DNA from: Candidatus Scotarchaeum otlingeri
GTDB lineage: Archaea; Thermoproteota; Nitrososphaeria; Geothermarchaeales; JDFR-13
Reading direction: 5' to 3'
Length of the DNA stretch: 64,000 bases
Assembly (NCBI GenBank): GCA_002011075.2
Contig: MTMA02000006.1
Coordinates: 1-64,000, forward strand
Positions 17,723 through 26,443 of this stretch are shown here, piece after piece. The translations under genes and the position numbers were made by a program. A model generated the notes under the pieces. The model ran no database searches, had not been told where the DNA came from, and worked only from the letters and a program-made list of their open reading frames with translations. The first letter of the stretch is position 1; every line of letters begins with the position of its first letter.

Positions 17723-18590
17723 GGTGGAGGCAAGGATTATAGATACGGATAAACTAAGAGAGATAATTGAGCAGATAGAGCAGAAGACAGTAATCTATAA
17801 TAAATTAAAATCTGAATTTAAGCGTATAAGAGACCAGAGGAAAAGCCTTCTAACTAGCGTTGAAGAAGAGATAAATATGATGGTTGAATTAGAAAGAAGA
17901 ATAAAAGAATTACGTCGGGAGCTTAGAGAAAAGAAGAATTCTTTGATGAGGATTATAGAGAAGAAAAAGAAATTACGTGAACGTGTGAGAGAACTTAATG
18001 ATATTATTAAAGGTAGACCAAACTTACCTAAGCCGCCACATGAATTATATAATGAATTAAGGAGATTGGAAACCGTATATGAAACATCAAATTTGAATAG
18101 AAGACAGGAAAAACGTATTGTAGAGAAGATAAACAGTTTAACAATTATGCTGAAAAGGTATGAAGAAAGCGAAAAAGCTAAAAAAGAAAAAAATAAAATA
18201 TTAGATGAACTTGATGAGCTTGACCCTGAACCATTTATGAAACGATTAGATGAAATTAAAGGCGAGATAACTACGCTCAAAAGAGAACTCGATGAAAAGC
18301 GTGAAAAAGCAGCAAAGCTAAATAAAGAGAAAATGAAAATAGAAAGAGAATTCCAATCCGTTCTTTTACAATTAAAACCATTAGAAGAAGAATTAAGGAA
18401 TCTTAGAAAAGAAAGAGATCGTTTGCTTGAGCCACATGGTATAAAGGCAGGCAATATGTCTTTTGATGAAATAATGAAAATACTAAATAATCAAGATTTG
18501 ACACTAAAGAAGGCACTACAAAAGCTTTCGAAGGGAGAATCTCTAACGTTTGACGAATTTTCTGTGCTGGTTAAACATGGTTTAATATAA
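17712..18590 (+). CDS. Archaeal coiled-coil protein (COG1340-like)
   Basis: 292 residues, almost entirely charged coiled coil (long runs of Glu, Lys and Arg heptads from about 10 to 235) with a globular C-terminus (FDEIMKILNNQDLTLKKALQKLSKGESLTFDEFSVLVKHGLI). It resembles COG1340-type archaeal coiled-coil proteins of unknown role, often mislabelled phosphoserine phosphatase. The start is GTG at 17712, or GTG at 17724 just past the upstream stop. Confidence 0.7.
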   Translation: MTNRVEARIIDTDKLREIIEQIEQKTVIYNKLKSEFKRIRDQRKSLLTSVEEEINMMVELERRIKELRRELREKKNSLMRIIEKKKKLRERVRELNDIIKGRPNLPKPPHELYNELRRLETVYETSNLNRRQEKRIVEKINSLTIMLKRYEESEKAKKEKNKILDELDELDPEPFMKRLDEIKGEITTLKRELDEKREKAAKLNKEKMKIEREFQSVLLQLKPLEEELRNLRKERDRLLEPHGIKAGNMSFDEIMKILNNQDLTLKKALQKLSKGESLTFDEFSVLVKHGLI

Positions 18591-18691
18591 CAATAACCAC
18601 TTTAGAGGTTTTGATTCTTGTTTACTTGTGGTAATATAATACGAACATAAAGTCCTTATTATTTTAAGGTTATATTTATTATTGAATCAAA

Positions 18692-19825
18692 ATGGGCAGA
18701 GAAGCTAGCAATAGAAGAACATTAATTTTAAATGTGGATCGGGATAATGATATAGGATTAAAAACAAAATACTCTACGCCTCTTATTGGAAGAGATATAA
18801 TAATAGAGGCTGCAAAGGAGCTTTTGCTAACAGATCCAGAAGATGCAGATGGAAATGCTTTATTCGCAACAGTGAAAATATATAATGAATATGAATTAGG
18901 AGAAAAAGAAGAAAAAGAAGTTGCTGCTATAACTGGTAGTGAAAAAGGAGGGATAGAAGCGGATAAAAAAATGGTAGAGGAATTAGAGAAAGTATTGGAT
19001 ATGTTTCCTGCTGATAATATAATATTAGTAACTGATGGCTACGAAGATGAAGAAATACTTCCCATACTCTTATCTAGAATACCCATTTCTTCGGTGCATC
19101 ATATTGTTATAAAACATAGTAAAAGCGTCGAAGAAACATACGCAGTTATTGGAAGATATTTAAAAATGTTATGGAAAGAAAAACCCTATCGTCTATATTT
19201 TATTGGTATCCCTGGACTAATCACATTAATAGGCGGGATACTCTTTTTAATGAATCTTTTTAGAGAAGCGATATCCATGGGAATGATAATTTTAGGCGGG
19301 GCATTTGCAGTAAAAGGTTTCGGGATTGATGATTACATATCATCGATAATCAAAGGACCTACAGAAGAGATAATTAGGCTTTTCGCATATGTGGCTGCAA
19401 TAACATCCTTCCTTACAGGAGTATATATAGCTTATCTTTCAATAAGCGAATTACCTGAATTTCTCGCCGTTATAGCCGATCCCAACAAACTTTGGGTATA
19501 TGGTGCTTATCTATTAGGTAATTTTCTCCAGCCGTTTTTGATAACGATAGTTATAACGGCATTTATTTATTCAGCGGGAATGCTGCTATATGGTTTCTTT
19601 TCAGAGGCTGAGCGACATGTTGTTAGATATATATTTACTATTCTAGGGTCGATAATTATATATCTAATAGGACAAGAGGTATCATTAATATTAATAAATC
19701 CAGGTCATGGTATAACTGGATTACTTTTTTATATTGGCATAGGACTAGGCATTTTGTTCACTGCTATTGCTATAACGTATGTGGTTCTTAGGGTAAAGGG
19801 AGGTAAGGAGGTTGAATCTCTATAA
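18692..19825 (+). CDS. DUF373 membrane protein
   Basis: 377 residues. Residues 1 to about 160 are a soluble domain with VDRDNDIG near the N-terminus and ILVTDGYEDEEILPIL, hallmarks of DUF373; about six transmembrane segments follow from residue 165 (YFIGIPGLITLIGGILFLM to GIGLGILFTAIAITYVVL). Function unknown; the N-terminal Asp-rich motifs could bind metal. Its end overlaps the start of the cis-prenyltransferase gene by 14 nt, which suggests coupled translation and a link to lipid carriers. Confidence 0.85.
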   Translation: MGREASNRRTLILNVDRDNDIGLKTKYSTPLIGRDIIIEAAKELLLTDPEDADGNALFATVKIYNEYELGEKEEKEVAAITGSEKGGIEADKKMVEELEKVLDMFPADNIILVTDGYEDEEILPILLSRIPISSVHHIVIKHSKSVEETYAVIGRYLKMLWKEKPYRLYFIGIPGLITLIGGILFLMNLFREAISMGMIILGGAFAVKGFGIDDYISSIIKGPTEEIIRLFAYVAAITSFLTGVYIAYLSISELPEFLAVIADPNKLWVYGAYLLGNFLQPFLITIVITAFIYSAGMLLYGFFSEAERHVVRYIFTILGSIIIYLIGQEVSLILINPGHGITGLLFYIGIGLGILFTAIAITYVVLRVKGGKEVESL

Positions 19826-20597
19826 AATTCTGCGATGGCTGGGGATCTATAGAATATATGAAACATGGTTAAAAAGGCAGATCGATAATAAGGAGAAGCC
19901 GAAGCATATCGGAATAATATTAGATGGAAATCGAAGGTGGGCTAGAAGAAAGGGCCTTAATGCATGGGATGGACATAAAATTGGAGCATCCAAAGTAAAG
20001 GATTTACTGAGATGGTGTTACGAAATAGGAATAAAAACTATTACACTTTATACTTTCTCAACCGAAAACTTCTCTAGATCTAAGGAGGAACGGGAAAAAC
20101 TGATGAGTATCCTTAAAGAAAAAGTTATGGAGGCAATAAATGACGAGGAACTTATGAGGAGAGGAATAAAAGTAAAATTTATTGGTGACCTTCAATTATT
20201 ATCAAAAGACCTAGTTGAAAAAATGAAAGTGCTTGAAAATAAGACAAGCCAAAATACAAAGATGGTAGTTAATATAGCGGTAGCATATGGCGGAAAACAT
20301 GAAATATTAATGGCGACAAAAAGAATAGCCGAGAAAGTATATGCGGGGGAAATAAAGCCTAACGACATTACATACGACTTATTTCAAAATCACCTCTACA
20401 CTTCTCATTTGGATCATCAAGATGTCGATATGGTACTTAGAACAGGTGGAGAAATGAGATTAAGTAATTTTTTATTATGGCAGTCTGCATATAGCGAATT
20501 AATATTTCTCGATGTGTACTGGCCAGATTTTAGAAAAATAGATCTTATGAGAGCAGTCAGAACATATCAAAATAGACAAAGAAGATATGGAAAATAG
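19812..20597 (+). CDS. uppS: Cis-prenyltransferase (undecaprenyl/polyprenyl diphosphate synthase)
   Basis: 261 residues, beginning at TTG after GGTAAGGAGG. The enzyme condenses isopentenyl diphosphate into long cis-polyprenyl diphosphate, which in archaea becomes the dolichol-type carrier for N-glycosylation (AglB is encoded at 44185). Motifs: HIGIILDGNRRWARRKG with the catalytic Asp, TLYTFSTENFSR, and DVDMVLRTGGEMRLSNFLLW with C-terminal ELIFLDVYWPDF. It overlaps the DUF373 gene by 14 nt. Confidence 0.95.
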   Translation: MNLYKILRWLGIYRIYETWLKRQIDNKEKPKHIGIILDGNRRWARRKGLNAWDGHKIGASKVKDLLRWCYEIGIKTITLYTFSTENFSRSKEEREKLMSILKEKVMEAINDEELMRRGIKVKFIGDLQLLSKDLVEKMKVLENKTSQNTKMVVNIAVAYGGKHEILMATKRIAEKVYAGEIKPNDITYDLFQNHLYTSHLDHQDVDMVLRTGGEMRLSNFLLWQSAYSELIFLDVYWPDFRKIDLMRAVRTYQNRQRRYGK

Positions 20598-20602
20598 AAA
20601 AG

Positions 20603-21601
20603 TCAGATAATACGCCATATTTCGTCTCTTTCCGGATATGGAAGAGGCATTCTTTTGTTTTCTAATAAAGCTATTTTTCCGTATTTCCTATCTTTTACTA
20701 TGCCTATAATATCGGCCCAAATACCAGCATGATGTAAATCGGTCAGTATTTTATTAGCAACGTCCGGTTTAACAACAACTAATAATGATCCTGAGCCTAA
20801 AAGAGATAGAGGGTCTACGCCTAAGCAGCTTGTGACTATTTTAGTCTCCTCTTTAATATATATGCGGGAAATATCTATTTCCATGCCTACATTAGATGAA
20901 TCGGCTATCTCATGAAGTGCTGATAATATGCCTCCTTCAGTGGGGTCATGCATCGCATCGACCCAATTACCATATTTTTTAATTATCAGAGAGGCTTCCT
21001 TGATTACGCTTGTATCTTTAATTAGTGATTTGGCATGTCGGATTATTTTATTTGAAACCCCCGCTTTAATCAGTTTATCTTCAAATTCCATTGATAGTAC
21101 AGCAGTACCTTCTATGGCTGCGCCTTTTGTCATTATTATATAATCTCCTTCTCTGGCCCCGCTACTTGAATAATATCTATCTGCCATTCCCATCGCGGTT
21201 CCTACTATAATATTATTCGGTAAATATGATGTTATTTCAGTATGTCCACCAACTATTGCCACACCAATTTGGCGGGCGGCTTTATCAACTTGCTGAGTTA
21301 TATTATCAATTTCTGATTCTGAAATGTCTCTCCTAAAAAGAAAAGTCATGGTGACCCACTGAGGAATACCGCCCATAACTATGACATCGTTAGTGATGAT
21401 ATTCACAGATAACCAACCTATATACTTAGATGCTGCAGTAATAGGATCTGAATTAATAATCATGTATTTATTTCCTATACGAATTACCGCTGCATCGACG
21501 CCCCACACAGGGCCGATTACCACGTTACTATTCTCTATTCCACATCGAGGGTAAATGTATTTAATCAACATATCTTTAGAAAGCTTGCCTGGTTTTATCA
21601 T
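20603..21601 (-). CDS. AIR synthase-related protein (PurM/HypE superfamily)
   Basis: 332 residues with the two-domain PurM fold: GVDAAVIRIG (ATP-binding), VNIITNDVIVMGGIPQWVTMTFLF, VAIVGGHTEI, and C-terminal AMHDPTEGGILSALHEIA and GSGSLLVVVKP. These match archaeal AIR synthase-related proteins close to HypE and ThiL. The HypE C-terminal PxIC tail is missing (it ends RDEIWRII), so it is not a hydrogenase carbamoyl dehydratase. The substrate is unknown. It converges with uppS, stops 5 nt apart, and is divergent from purA. Confidence 0.85.
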   Translation of the reverse strand: MIKPGKLSKDMLIKYIYPRCGIENSNVVIGPVWGVDAAVIRIGNKYMIINSDPITAASKYIGWLSVNIITNDVIVMGGIPQWVTMTFLFRRDISESEIDNITQQVDKAARQIGVAIVGGHTEITSYLPNNIIVGTAMGMADRYYSSSGAREGDYIIMTKGAAIEGTAVLSMEFEDKLIKAGVSNKIIRHAKSLIKDTSVIKEASLIIKKYGNWVDAMHDPTEGGILSALHEIADSSNVGMEIDISRIYIKEETKIVTSCLGVDPLSLLGSGSLLVVVKPDVANKILTDLHHAGIWADIIGIVKDRKYGKIALLENKRMPLPYPERDEIWRII

Positions 21602-21773
21602 TATAGTAACACCGAGTCACGACATACTATATAAGCGTATCGGTTATTATCAACTATAAATTAGAAGACATTAAATATAATATTCTTACATATCCGGTTT
21701 TCCAGAAAAGGCTTAATGAGAAATAATAATATTTTATAATAAGACATGCTAATAATGATAGGGGAACGGGGCA

Positions 21774-22790
21774 ATGCTATACCTAGTTGTAGATGGTTTT
21801 TTTGGAGATACGGGAAAAGGTAAGGTGATATCTTATCTGGCTATTGCCGACAAGCCATACATTGTTGTACGAGGAGGCGTAGGTCCTAATGCAGGGCACA
21901 CCGTCGTAATAGATGGAAATGAATACAAACTAAGGCAGATTCCAAGTGGTTTTGTATATGAGAGATCTAGGCTTCTTATAGGCCCGGGAGTTCTTGTTAA
22001 TCCGAAGGTATTTCTATCAGAAGTAGAACTGACCAATACCTACGATAGAGTGTTTTTGGATTATAATTGCGGTATTATTGAGGACATTCATATAGAAAGA
22101 GAGAGAGGAGATCGGTATTTAAAGAAGAAGATCGGATCAACAGCCAGTGGGTGCGGTGCAGCACAAAGTGACAGGGCTTTACGTAAATTGAAACTAGCTA
22201 AGGAAATTGAGGAGTTGGAGAAGTATCTAACAGATGTGCCGCTGGAAGTAAATTCTGCATTAGATAACGATGAGTATGTTTTGGTGGAAGGAACGCAAGG
22301 TACATTCTTGTCTCTATACCATGGTACTTATCCATATGTCACTTCTAAGGATATTATTGCGTCCGCGATATTGTCAGATGTTGGTGTAGGTCCAAAGAAA
22401 GTCGATGAGATAGTATTGGTTTTTAAATCATATGTTACACGTGTTGGCGGCGGACCTTTGGAAAATGAAATGTCAGAGGAAGAGGCGGCAGAAAAAAATA
22501 TGGTTGAAATAGCTACTGTTACAGGTAGAAAAAGAAGAGTGGCACCATTTAACTTCCGATATGCCAAAAGGGCAGTTATGTTAAATACACCTACTCAAAT
22601 AGCTATTACGAAACTTGATGTTATCTATAGAGATACCTATAATGTCAAGGAATTTTCTAAATTACCTATGGAAGCCAAGAGGTTTATTGAAAATATAGAA
22701 GAGACACTTAAAATTCCAGTAACAATTATTAGCACTGGACCCGACGCAAAAAGCACTATTGATAGGAGAAAAGAACTGGGGTTTGATTAA
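21774..22790 (+). CDS. purA: Adenylosuccinate synthetase, archaeal short form
   Basis: 338 residues. Joins IMP and aspartate with GTP on the way to AMP. The P-loop-like GFFGDTGKGKV (about 8-18), GVGPNAGHTVVI, GSTASGCGAA and VEGTQGTFLSLYHGTYPYVTSKD are clear. The archaeal enzyme is about 90 residues shorter than the bacterial one, as here. A 172-nt divergent region upstream contains TATA-like sequences for both directions. Confidence 0.96.
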   Translation: MLYLVVDGFFGDTGKGKVISYLAIADKPYIVVRGGVGPNAGHTVVIDGNEYKLRQIPSGFVYERSRLLIGPGVLVNPKVFLSEVELTNTYDRVFLDYNCGIIEDIHIERERGDRYLKKKIGSTASGCGAAQSDRALRKLKLAKEIEELEKYLTDVPLEVNSALDNDEYVLVEGTQGTFLSLYHGTYPYVTSKDIIASAILSDVGVGPKKVDEIVLVFKSYVTRVGGGPLENEMSEEEAAEKNMVEIATVTGRKRRVAPFNFRYAKRAVMLNTPTQIAITKLDVIYRDTYNVKEFSKLPMEAKRFIENIEETLKIPVTIISTGPDAKSTIDRRKELGFD

Positions 22791-22791
22791 T

Positions 22792-23163
22792 TTATAAATA
22801 TTCTTTATATAAATGAAAGGTTAATTCCCTAATTTTTAGTAGATAATATAGCGCTTCTTGGCAGTCTGATACGCCATTATTAAAGCTGTTTATCGCGTAA
22901 TTTATAGACTTATCTAGCTCGGCGATTAGATCGATTTTTTCTCCTTTTTTTATGTTAGGAGAATAATTTATTGCCCCAAGTCTGCTTATTCCACAAATTA
23001 AAATCATATAAAATACCGCTCTCTCGATCTCAATAGATAAGTCAAAAACAATATTCTTTTTACTTGCGTTATCATTCGATTTGAAAGTATCTAATAAATT
23101 TCTCGCATTTATCAGAGATGAAAAGATTCGAGATTTGAGAGAGGCTTCTATTTCTCTTTGCAT
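22792..23163 (-). CDS. Uncharacterised helical protein
   Basis: 123 residues from MQREIEASLKSR; a longer form from 23190 would overlap the upstream gene. It is predicted all-helical (ARNLLDTFK, NIVFDLSIEIERAVFYMILICGISRLG, LIAELDKSINYAINSFN, EALYYLLKIRELTFHLYKEYL). The size and helix pattern resemble HEPN-type four-helix bundles, but I see no RxxxxH motif. It lies just downstream of the CBS gene and convergent with purA. Not recognised. Confidence 0.65.
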   Translation of the reverse strand: MQREIEASLKSRIFSSLINARNLLDTFKSNDNASKKNIVFDLSIEIERAVFYMILICGISRLGAINYSPNIKKGEKIDLIAELDKSINYAINSFNNGVSDCQEALYYLLKIRELTFHLYKEYL

Positions 23164-23176
23164 GAATATGCACCAT

Positions 23177-23755
23177 CTATTCTTTTCCAAAGAGGTCTAC
23201 TATACAATCTGGACAATAATATTTACCGTCGATTTCGCTTAATGAATCGCTCCAATTTCCACAATAATCACAATATCCTATTATTGGTCCTCCAGTTTTA
23301 GGTAATGGTATTATACCTGATTTTATCATAGCTTTTTCTGACAATAGATCTAAAAGCTCAGGTATAACTCTTATAACATCGCTAACTGATATTATACCAA
23401 CAATTTTTCCTTTATAAGTAACACCTAATTTACTCACTTTATGTGATGAAAAAATTTTGATTGCTTTTTGTATGGTCTCATTTGCATCGATATATTTGAT
23501 CGGATAACTCATAATATCTTTCGCTAACACGCTTTCTGGGTTCTTATCTAAGGCCAAAACCTTATTAATTATATCACTCATTGTAACTATACCTATCGGT
23601 TGCTCTTTATCATCAACCACTATTACACTGCTGATGTTATGATTTCTTAATGTTTTCGATATTTTTATAATGTTATCATTAGTATTAGCTGTAATTACCG
23701 GGCTATTCATAATTTCTCTTACAGATATCTCTGTTCTAAATGCGTCGCTAGACAT
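23177..23755 (-). CDS. CBS-domain pair with C-terminal zinc ribbon
   Basis: 192 residues. Two CBS repeats (VREIMNSPVITANTNDNI...VTMSDIINKVL; AKDIMSYPIKYIDANETI...ISVSDVIRVIPELL) form a nucleotide-sensing Bateman module, followed at about 155-188 by a four-cysteine ribbon (CDYCGNW ... YYCPDCIVDLF). This combination is seen in archaeal predicted regulators; the ligand (AMP, SAM or similar) is unknown. GGTGGAGA precedes the ATG. The unknown helical gene follows. Confidence 0.85.
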   Translation of the reverse strand: MSSDAFRTEISVREIMNSPVITANTNDNIIKISKTLRNHNISSVIVVDDKEQPIGIVTMSDIINKVLALDKNPESVLAKDIMSYPIKYIDANETIQKAIKIFSSHKVSKLGVTYKGKIVGIISVSDVIRVIPELLDLLSEKAMIKSGIIPLPKTGGPIIGYCDYCGNWSDSLSEIDGKYYCPDCIVDLFGKE

Positions 23756-23869
23756 CGTTCTCCACCTAAATATTATTATGCTACCTATATTTTAACCCCA
23801 ACCATATTTTAGGTATTTTATAGGTTATCCCCTGAAGATTTCGTATTATGCATGAAATTCATTTATGAC

Positions 23870-25750
23870 CTATTTTAGTATTTTATACTCAAGCTTTCCA
23901 GGAGGCAATTTACTATTTATTTCATTAAGAATGTATTGTTTATCTATTCTAGAGAGGGGACGTTTCAGATACTTTATAACATGTTCGTAAATATCCTTGA
24001 CACACTTGGATTTATCTAAATTGCCTGGGTTAATCTTTATTAATAGGTTATCTTCACAGTATTTGATTACCGATGTCTCGGGAGCTATATAAATAATAGG
24101 GTACTCATCCATGTAGTATAGCCCAATGAATAATTCTAGCTTAATATTACGTAGAAAATTCTTTTTCCCATATATCATAAATGCCCCTGTCTTCAAATAT
24201 TCGCCTGATGGTGCAGTCTTAGATAGTTGATGGTATCTAATCCAATATACGTCAATCGAGGAAAAACCTTCCCGCCAGGCCCTGCTATAACTTGCTGTAA
24301 AGACGGCGGTTTCTTGCAGGCTTATTTTTGATGCCGCGCTTCCTTCTTTTAAAATAACGAATGGACTGCCATATACATCACTATGAAATATTATATCATT
24401 TTTATCAAGATGTTTTTTAATGATAGCCTCGTTGGTTCTAGCATCTTTTCCTCCGATTACTAGAAGATTCTCTGACGTTATAAACCATCTATAGCGTTCG
24501 AACCACTTTTTCTTCCTCGTAGAAATCCACACTTCCTCAATGTAAGGAAGTTTTGATTCCCTTTGTTTTTCCTTCTCTATCATTACTTGATTTTCCAAAT
24601 CAATTATCTTTTTTTCAAGTTGTTGTTTGCCTCTTTTTAAGCGTTTTAATCGTTCATATAATTCATTTATAGCTGCATTGAGACTGATAGAATATTTTAG
24701 TGAAAATGTTTTATCGTCTATCTTAAGGGTAACTCTCTTACTTTTCTTATCAATGCTTAGTATTTTTTCCTCATCCACTCTACCTTTATTTATTTTATCA
24801 AATAGGAGGTATATCTCTCCATAATGAGAATATATTGTTGGTATCAGGTTTTCTAAGTCGTTTATTTGAGCCACTATTTTATTGTATTCATCTTTTAGAA
24901 TACTCAGTTTTTTTTCGATAAATAGGGTTTTATCTTTGTTTTTTTCAAGAAAACTTGGTGCTAAATGAAGATAGTAGTACCTACTGGCTATTTTTATTAG
25001 ATCATTACTACAGTCAATCTGTTTTAGTAGGGCGGGTTCAAAGGGCATTAATACTACATCATCGTCTGCTTTTGCAATGCAATAGATTTCACCTTTCGCT
25101 GCTTCCTCTATTATTTTATTCAAAGTCTCCGAAAGTCTCCTAAATTTTATTGTATGTTCATCTTGCGAGTAACCACTTTGAAACAGTATTTCGCGTATAG
25201 TGTATTTATCGAATGGAAGTAACTTAAATACTTCTTTGTAATTAAATGATTTCTCCAAAAACTTCTCTAAAGATTCTATCGAGACTCCTTTGGGAGGAGG
25301 GGGTTTATAATTTCTGCCAACTGATAGTGTCCTGTCCTTTACATCCAATGCTCTATCTATAAAGATAATTTTTTCATCCTTATCTGTAAGGATCATGTTT
25401 CCTCCGCCGAACAGCTCAGCGATAAACTTATATTCTTTTCCCTTATTTTTGATCGAAAAAATGATTATTCTTTCCATCTCAGGTTGTTCGATGCTTGTAA
25501 CAAGCGAATTGTCCAGTATATTTTTGATAAAATGATATTTAGAGCTTATTCTACGGCTGGATGGTAGATATTGAAGAGGAAGAAATATACCTCGATATGG
25601 ATCGAGGATAATATTAATAACTTTTTCTTGACACCTTATAACTAAAGAGAAATTATCATGTGTATTTAACCTAAACTTTTTTATGTTTATCGGATTCAAA
25701 CGCTGTATATACTTCACTATCGAATGTAGTAAAATAGATGTTATCATCAT
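23870..25750 (-). CDS. Rqc2/NEMF-type ribosome quality-control protein (NFACT family)
   Basis: About 626 residues. The NFACT N-domain is at about 1-200 with a central helix-hairpin-helix region, a long coiled coil is at about 330-400, and the NFACT-R (DUF814) domain includes LLVIGGKDARTNEAIIKKHL and FHSDVYGSPFVILK. The Asp-Arg pair of the DxR motif needed for tRNA handling is present. Family members bind 60S/50S subunits carrying stalled peptidyl-tRNA. The frame runs upstream to 25870, but that leader is hydrophobic and covers the divergent gene; MMITSILLHSIVKYIQ at 25750 (or 25747) fits the family start. Confidence 0.92.
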   Translation of the reverse strand: MMITSILLHSIVKYIQRLNPINIKKFRLNTHDNFSLVIRCQEKVINIILDPYRGIFLPLQYLPSSRRISSKYHFIKNILDNSLVTSIEQPEMERIIIFSIKNKGKEYKFIAELFGGGNMILTDKDEKIIFIDRALDVKDRTLSVGRNYKPPPPKGVSIESLEKFLEKSFNYKEVFKLLPFDKYTIREILFQSGYSQDEHTIKFRRLSETLNKIIEEAAKGEIYCIAKADDDVVLMPFEPALLKQIDCSNDLIKIASRYYYLHLAPSFLEKNKDKTLFIEKKLSILKDEYNKIVAQINDLENLIPTIYSHYGEIYLLFDKINKGRVDEEKILSIDKKSKRVTLKIDDKTFSLKYSISLNAAINELYERLKRLKRGKQQLEKKIIDLENQVMIEKEKQRESKLPYIEEVWISTRKKKWFERYRWFITSENLLVIGGKDARTNEAIIKKHLDKNDIIFHSDVYGSPFVILKEGSAASKISLQETAVFTASYSRAWREGFSSIDVYWIRYHQLSKTAPSGEYLKTGAFMIYGKKNFLRNIKLELFIGLYYMDEYPIIYIAPETSVIKYCEDNLLIKINPGNLDKSKCVKDIYEHVIKYLKRPLSRIDKQYILNEINSKLPPGKLEYKILK

Positions 25751-25817
25751 AGAAGATATGTAAAGTAATGAAGATAAAAATATAAAGATAGTTATTATGA
25801 ATGTTGAAGGTGGAAAT

Positions 25818-26099
25818 ATGGATAAAAAAGCCATAATACACTGGACACGAGTATTACTAGGACTTATCACAGGATTAATATGTGGCTTCTTTAAATTTCA
25901 GCTTGAGAGCGCAGGAAAAGGAATTTTGTTAGGAAGCATGACTTACGTCATTTCTTATTATTTAATCGTTTATGTATTTAAAATAAAACCGGGGCAACCT
26001 AATGTAACTATGAGAAATATTTTCATCGATGGAGCAGGTTCTTTTGTGGCGGTATGGTTATATGTTTGGATATTTATATTAAATATTCTTCTTCTATAA
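25818..26099 (+). CDS. Small membrane protein, EMC6/Rab5-interacting-like
   Basis: 93 residues with three hydrophobic segments (WTRVLLGLITGLICGFF; GILLGSMTYVISYYLIVYVF; GAGSFVAVWLYVWIFILNIL) and a conserved KKAIIHWTRVLLG-type entry. The pattern resembles archaeal EMC6-like proteins, related to a subunit of the eukaryotic membrane-insertion complex; the match is by pattern only. ATG at 25818 follows GAAGGTGG; the frame extends to 25797. It is divergent from the NEMF-like gene, with less than 70 nt between starts. Confidence 0.6.
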   Translation: MDKKAIIHWTRVLLGLITGLICGFFKFQLESAGKGILLGSMTYVISYYLIVYVFKIKPGQPNVTMRNIFIDGAGSFVAVWLYVWIFILNILLL

Positions 26100-26104
26100 A
26101 TAAG

Positions 26105-26443
26105 TTATTTATTTTTTTTACTACTATTTCCGGTTATAAACCTTAAATAATCTATCCACGCATAAAAATATCCTTTGTCGAATTCATTTGTAAATTTAGA
26201 TGCGGTTATAGCCTCTAGTTTTTTTATCAGCTGAATTATTTCATACCTTTTTAGTCCATCTGGTTTAAACGAATACATGGTATCTTTCTGCTTAATAAGT
26301 AACCCTTTTACCCCAAAATAATATCCTTTCATAATTTTTTTATTAGATATTTTGAGGAGGTTTTCAAGGGCCTCTTTTTTTGTCAACTTTCCATCCAAAG
26401 TTTTATAGAATATTTTTTTAGCATCTTTCATTGAACCATTCAT
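26105..26443 (-). CDS. Uncharacterised protein in operon with RadA/RadB paralogue
   Basis: 112 residues, basic and helical (DAKKIFYKTLDGKLTKKEALENLLKIS, IQLIKKLEAITASKF, YFYAWIDYLRFITG). No family recognised. Its ATG overlaps the stop of the RadA/RadB-like gene (ATGA), so translation is coupled. Several archaea encode a small helical protein at this place, but I cannot name it. ATG at 26431 is an alternative start. Confidence 0.7.
   Translation of the reverse strand: MNGSMKDAKKIFYKTLDGKLTKKEALENLLKISNKKIMKGYYFGVKGLLIKQKDTMYSFKPDGLKRYEIIQLIKKLEAITASKFTNEFDKGYFYAWIDYLRFITGNSSKKNK

Noticed and set aside
17795-18454. A 219-residue antisense ORF opposite the coiled-coil gene
   Set aside because: Its Ser/Phe-rich composition is the mirror image of Glu/Lys-rich coiled-coil codons; the sense gene has a start, ribosome site and family match.
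20603-21601. HypE hydrogenase maturation protein
   Set aside because: The fold matches, but the conserved C-terminal cysteine tail is absent and no hydrogenase genes are nearby.
21602-21773. Possible RNA gene between the AIR-like gene and purA
   Set aside because: No stable stem or box motifs; consistent with two divergent promoters.
25751-25870. N-terminal extension of the NEMF-like protein
   Set aside because: It is hydrophobic, unlike the family, and covers the start of the divergent membrane-protein gene; an internal Met fits better.
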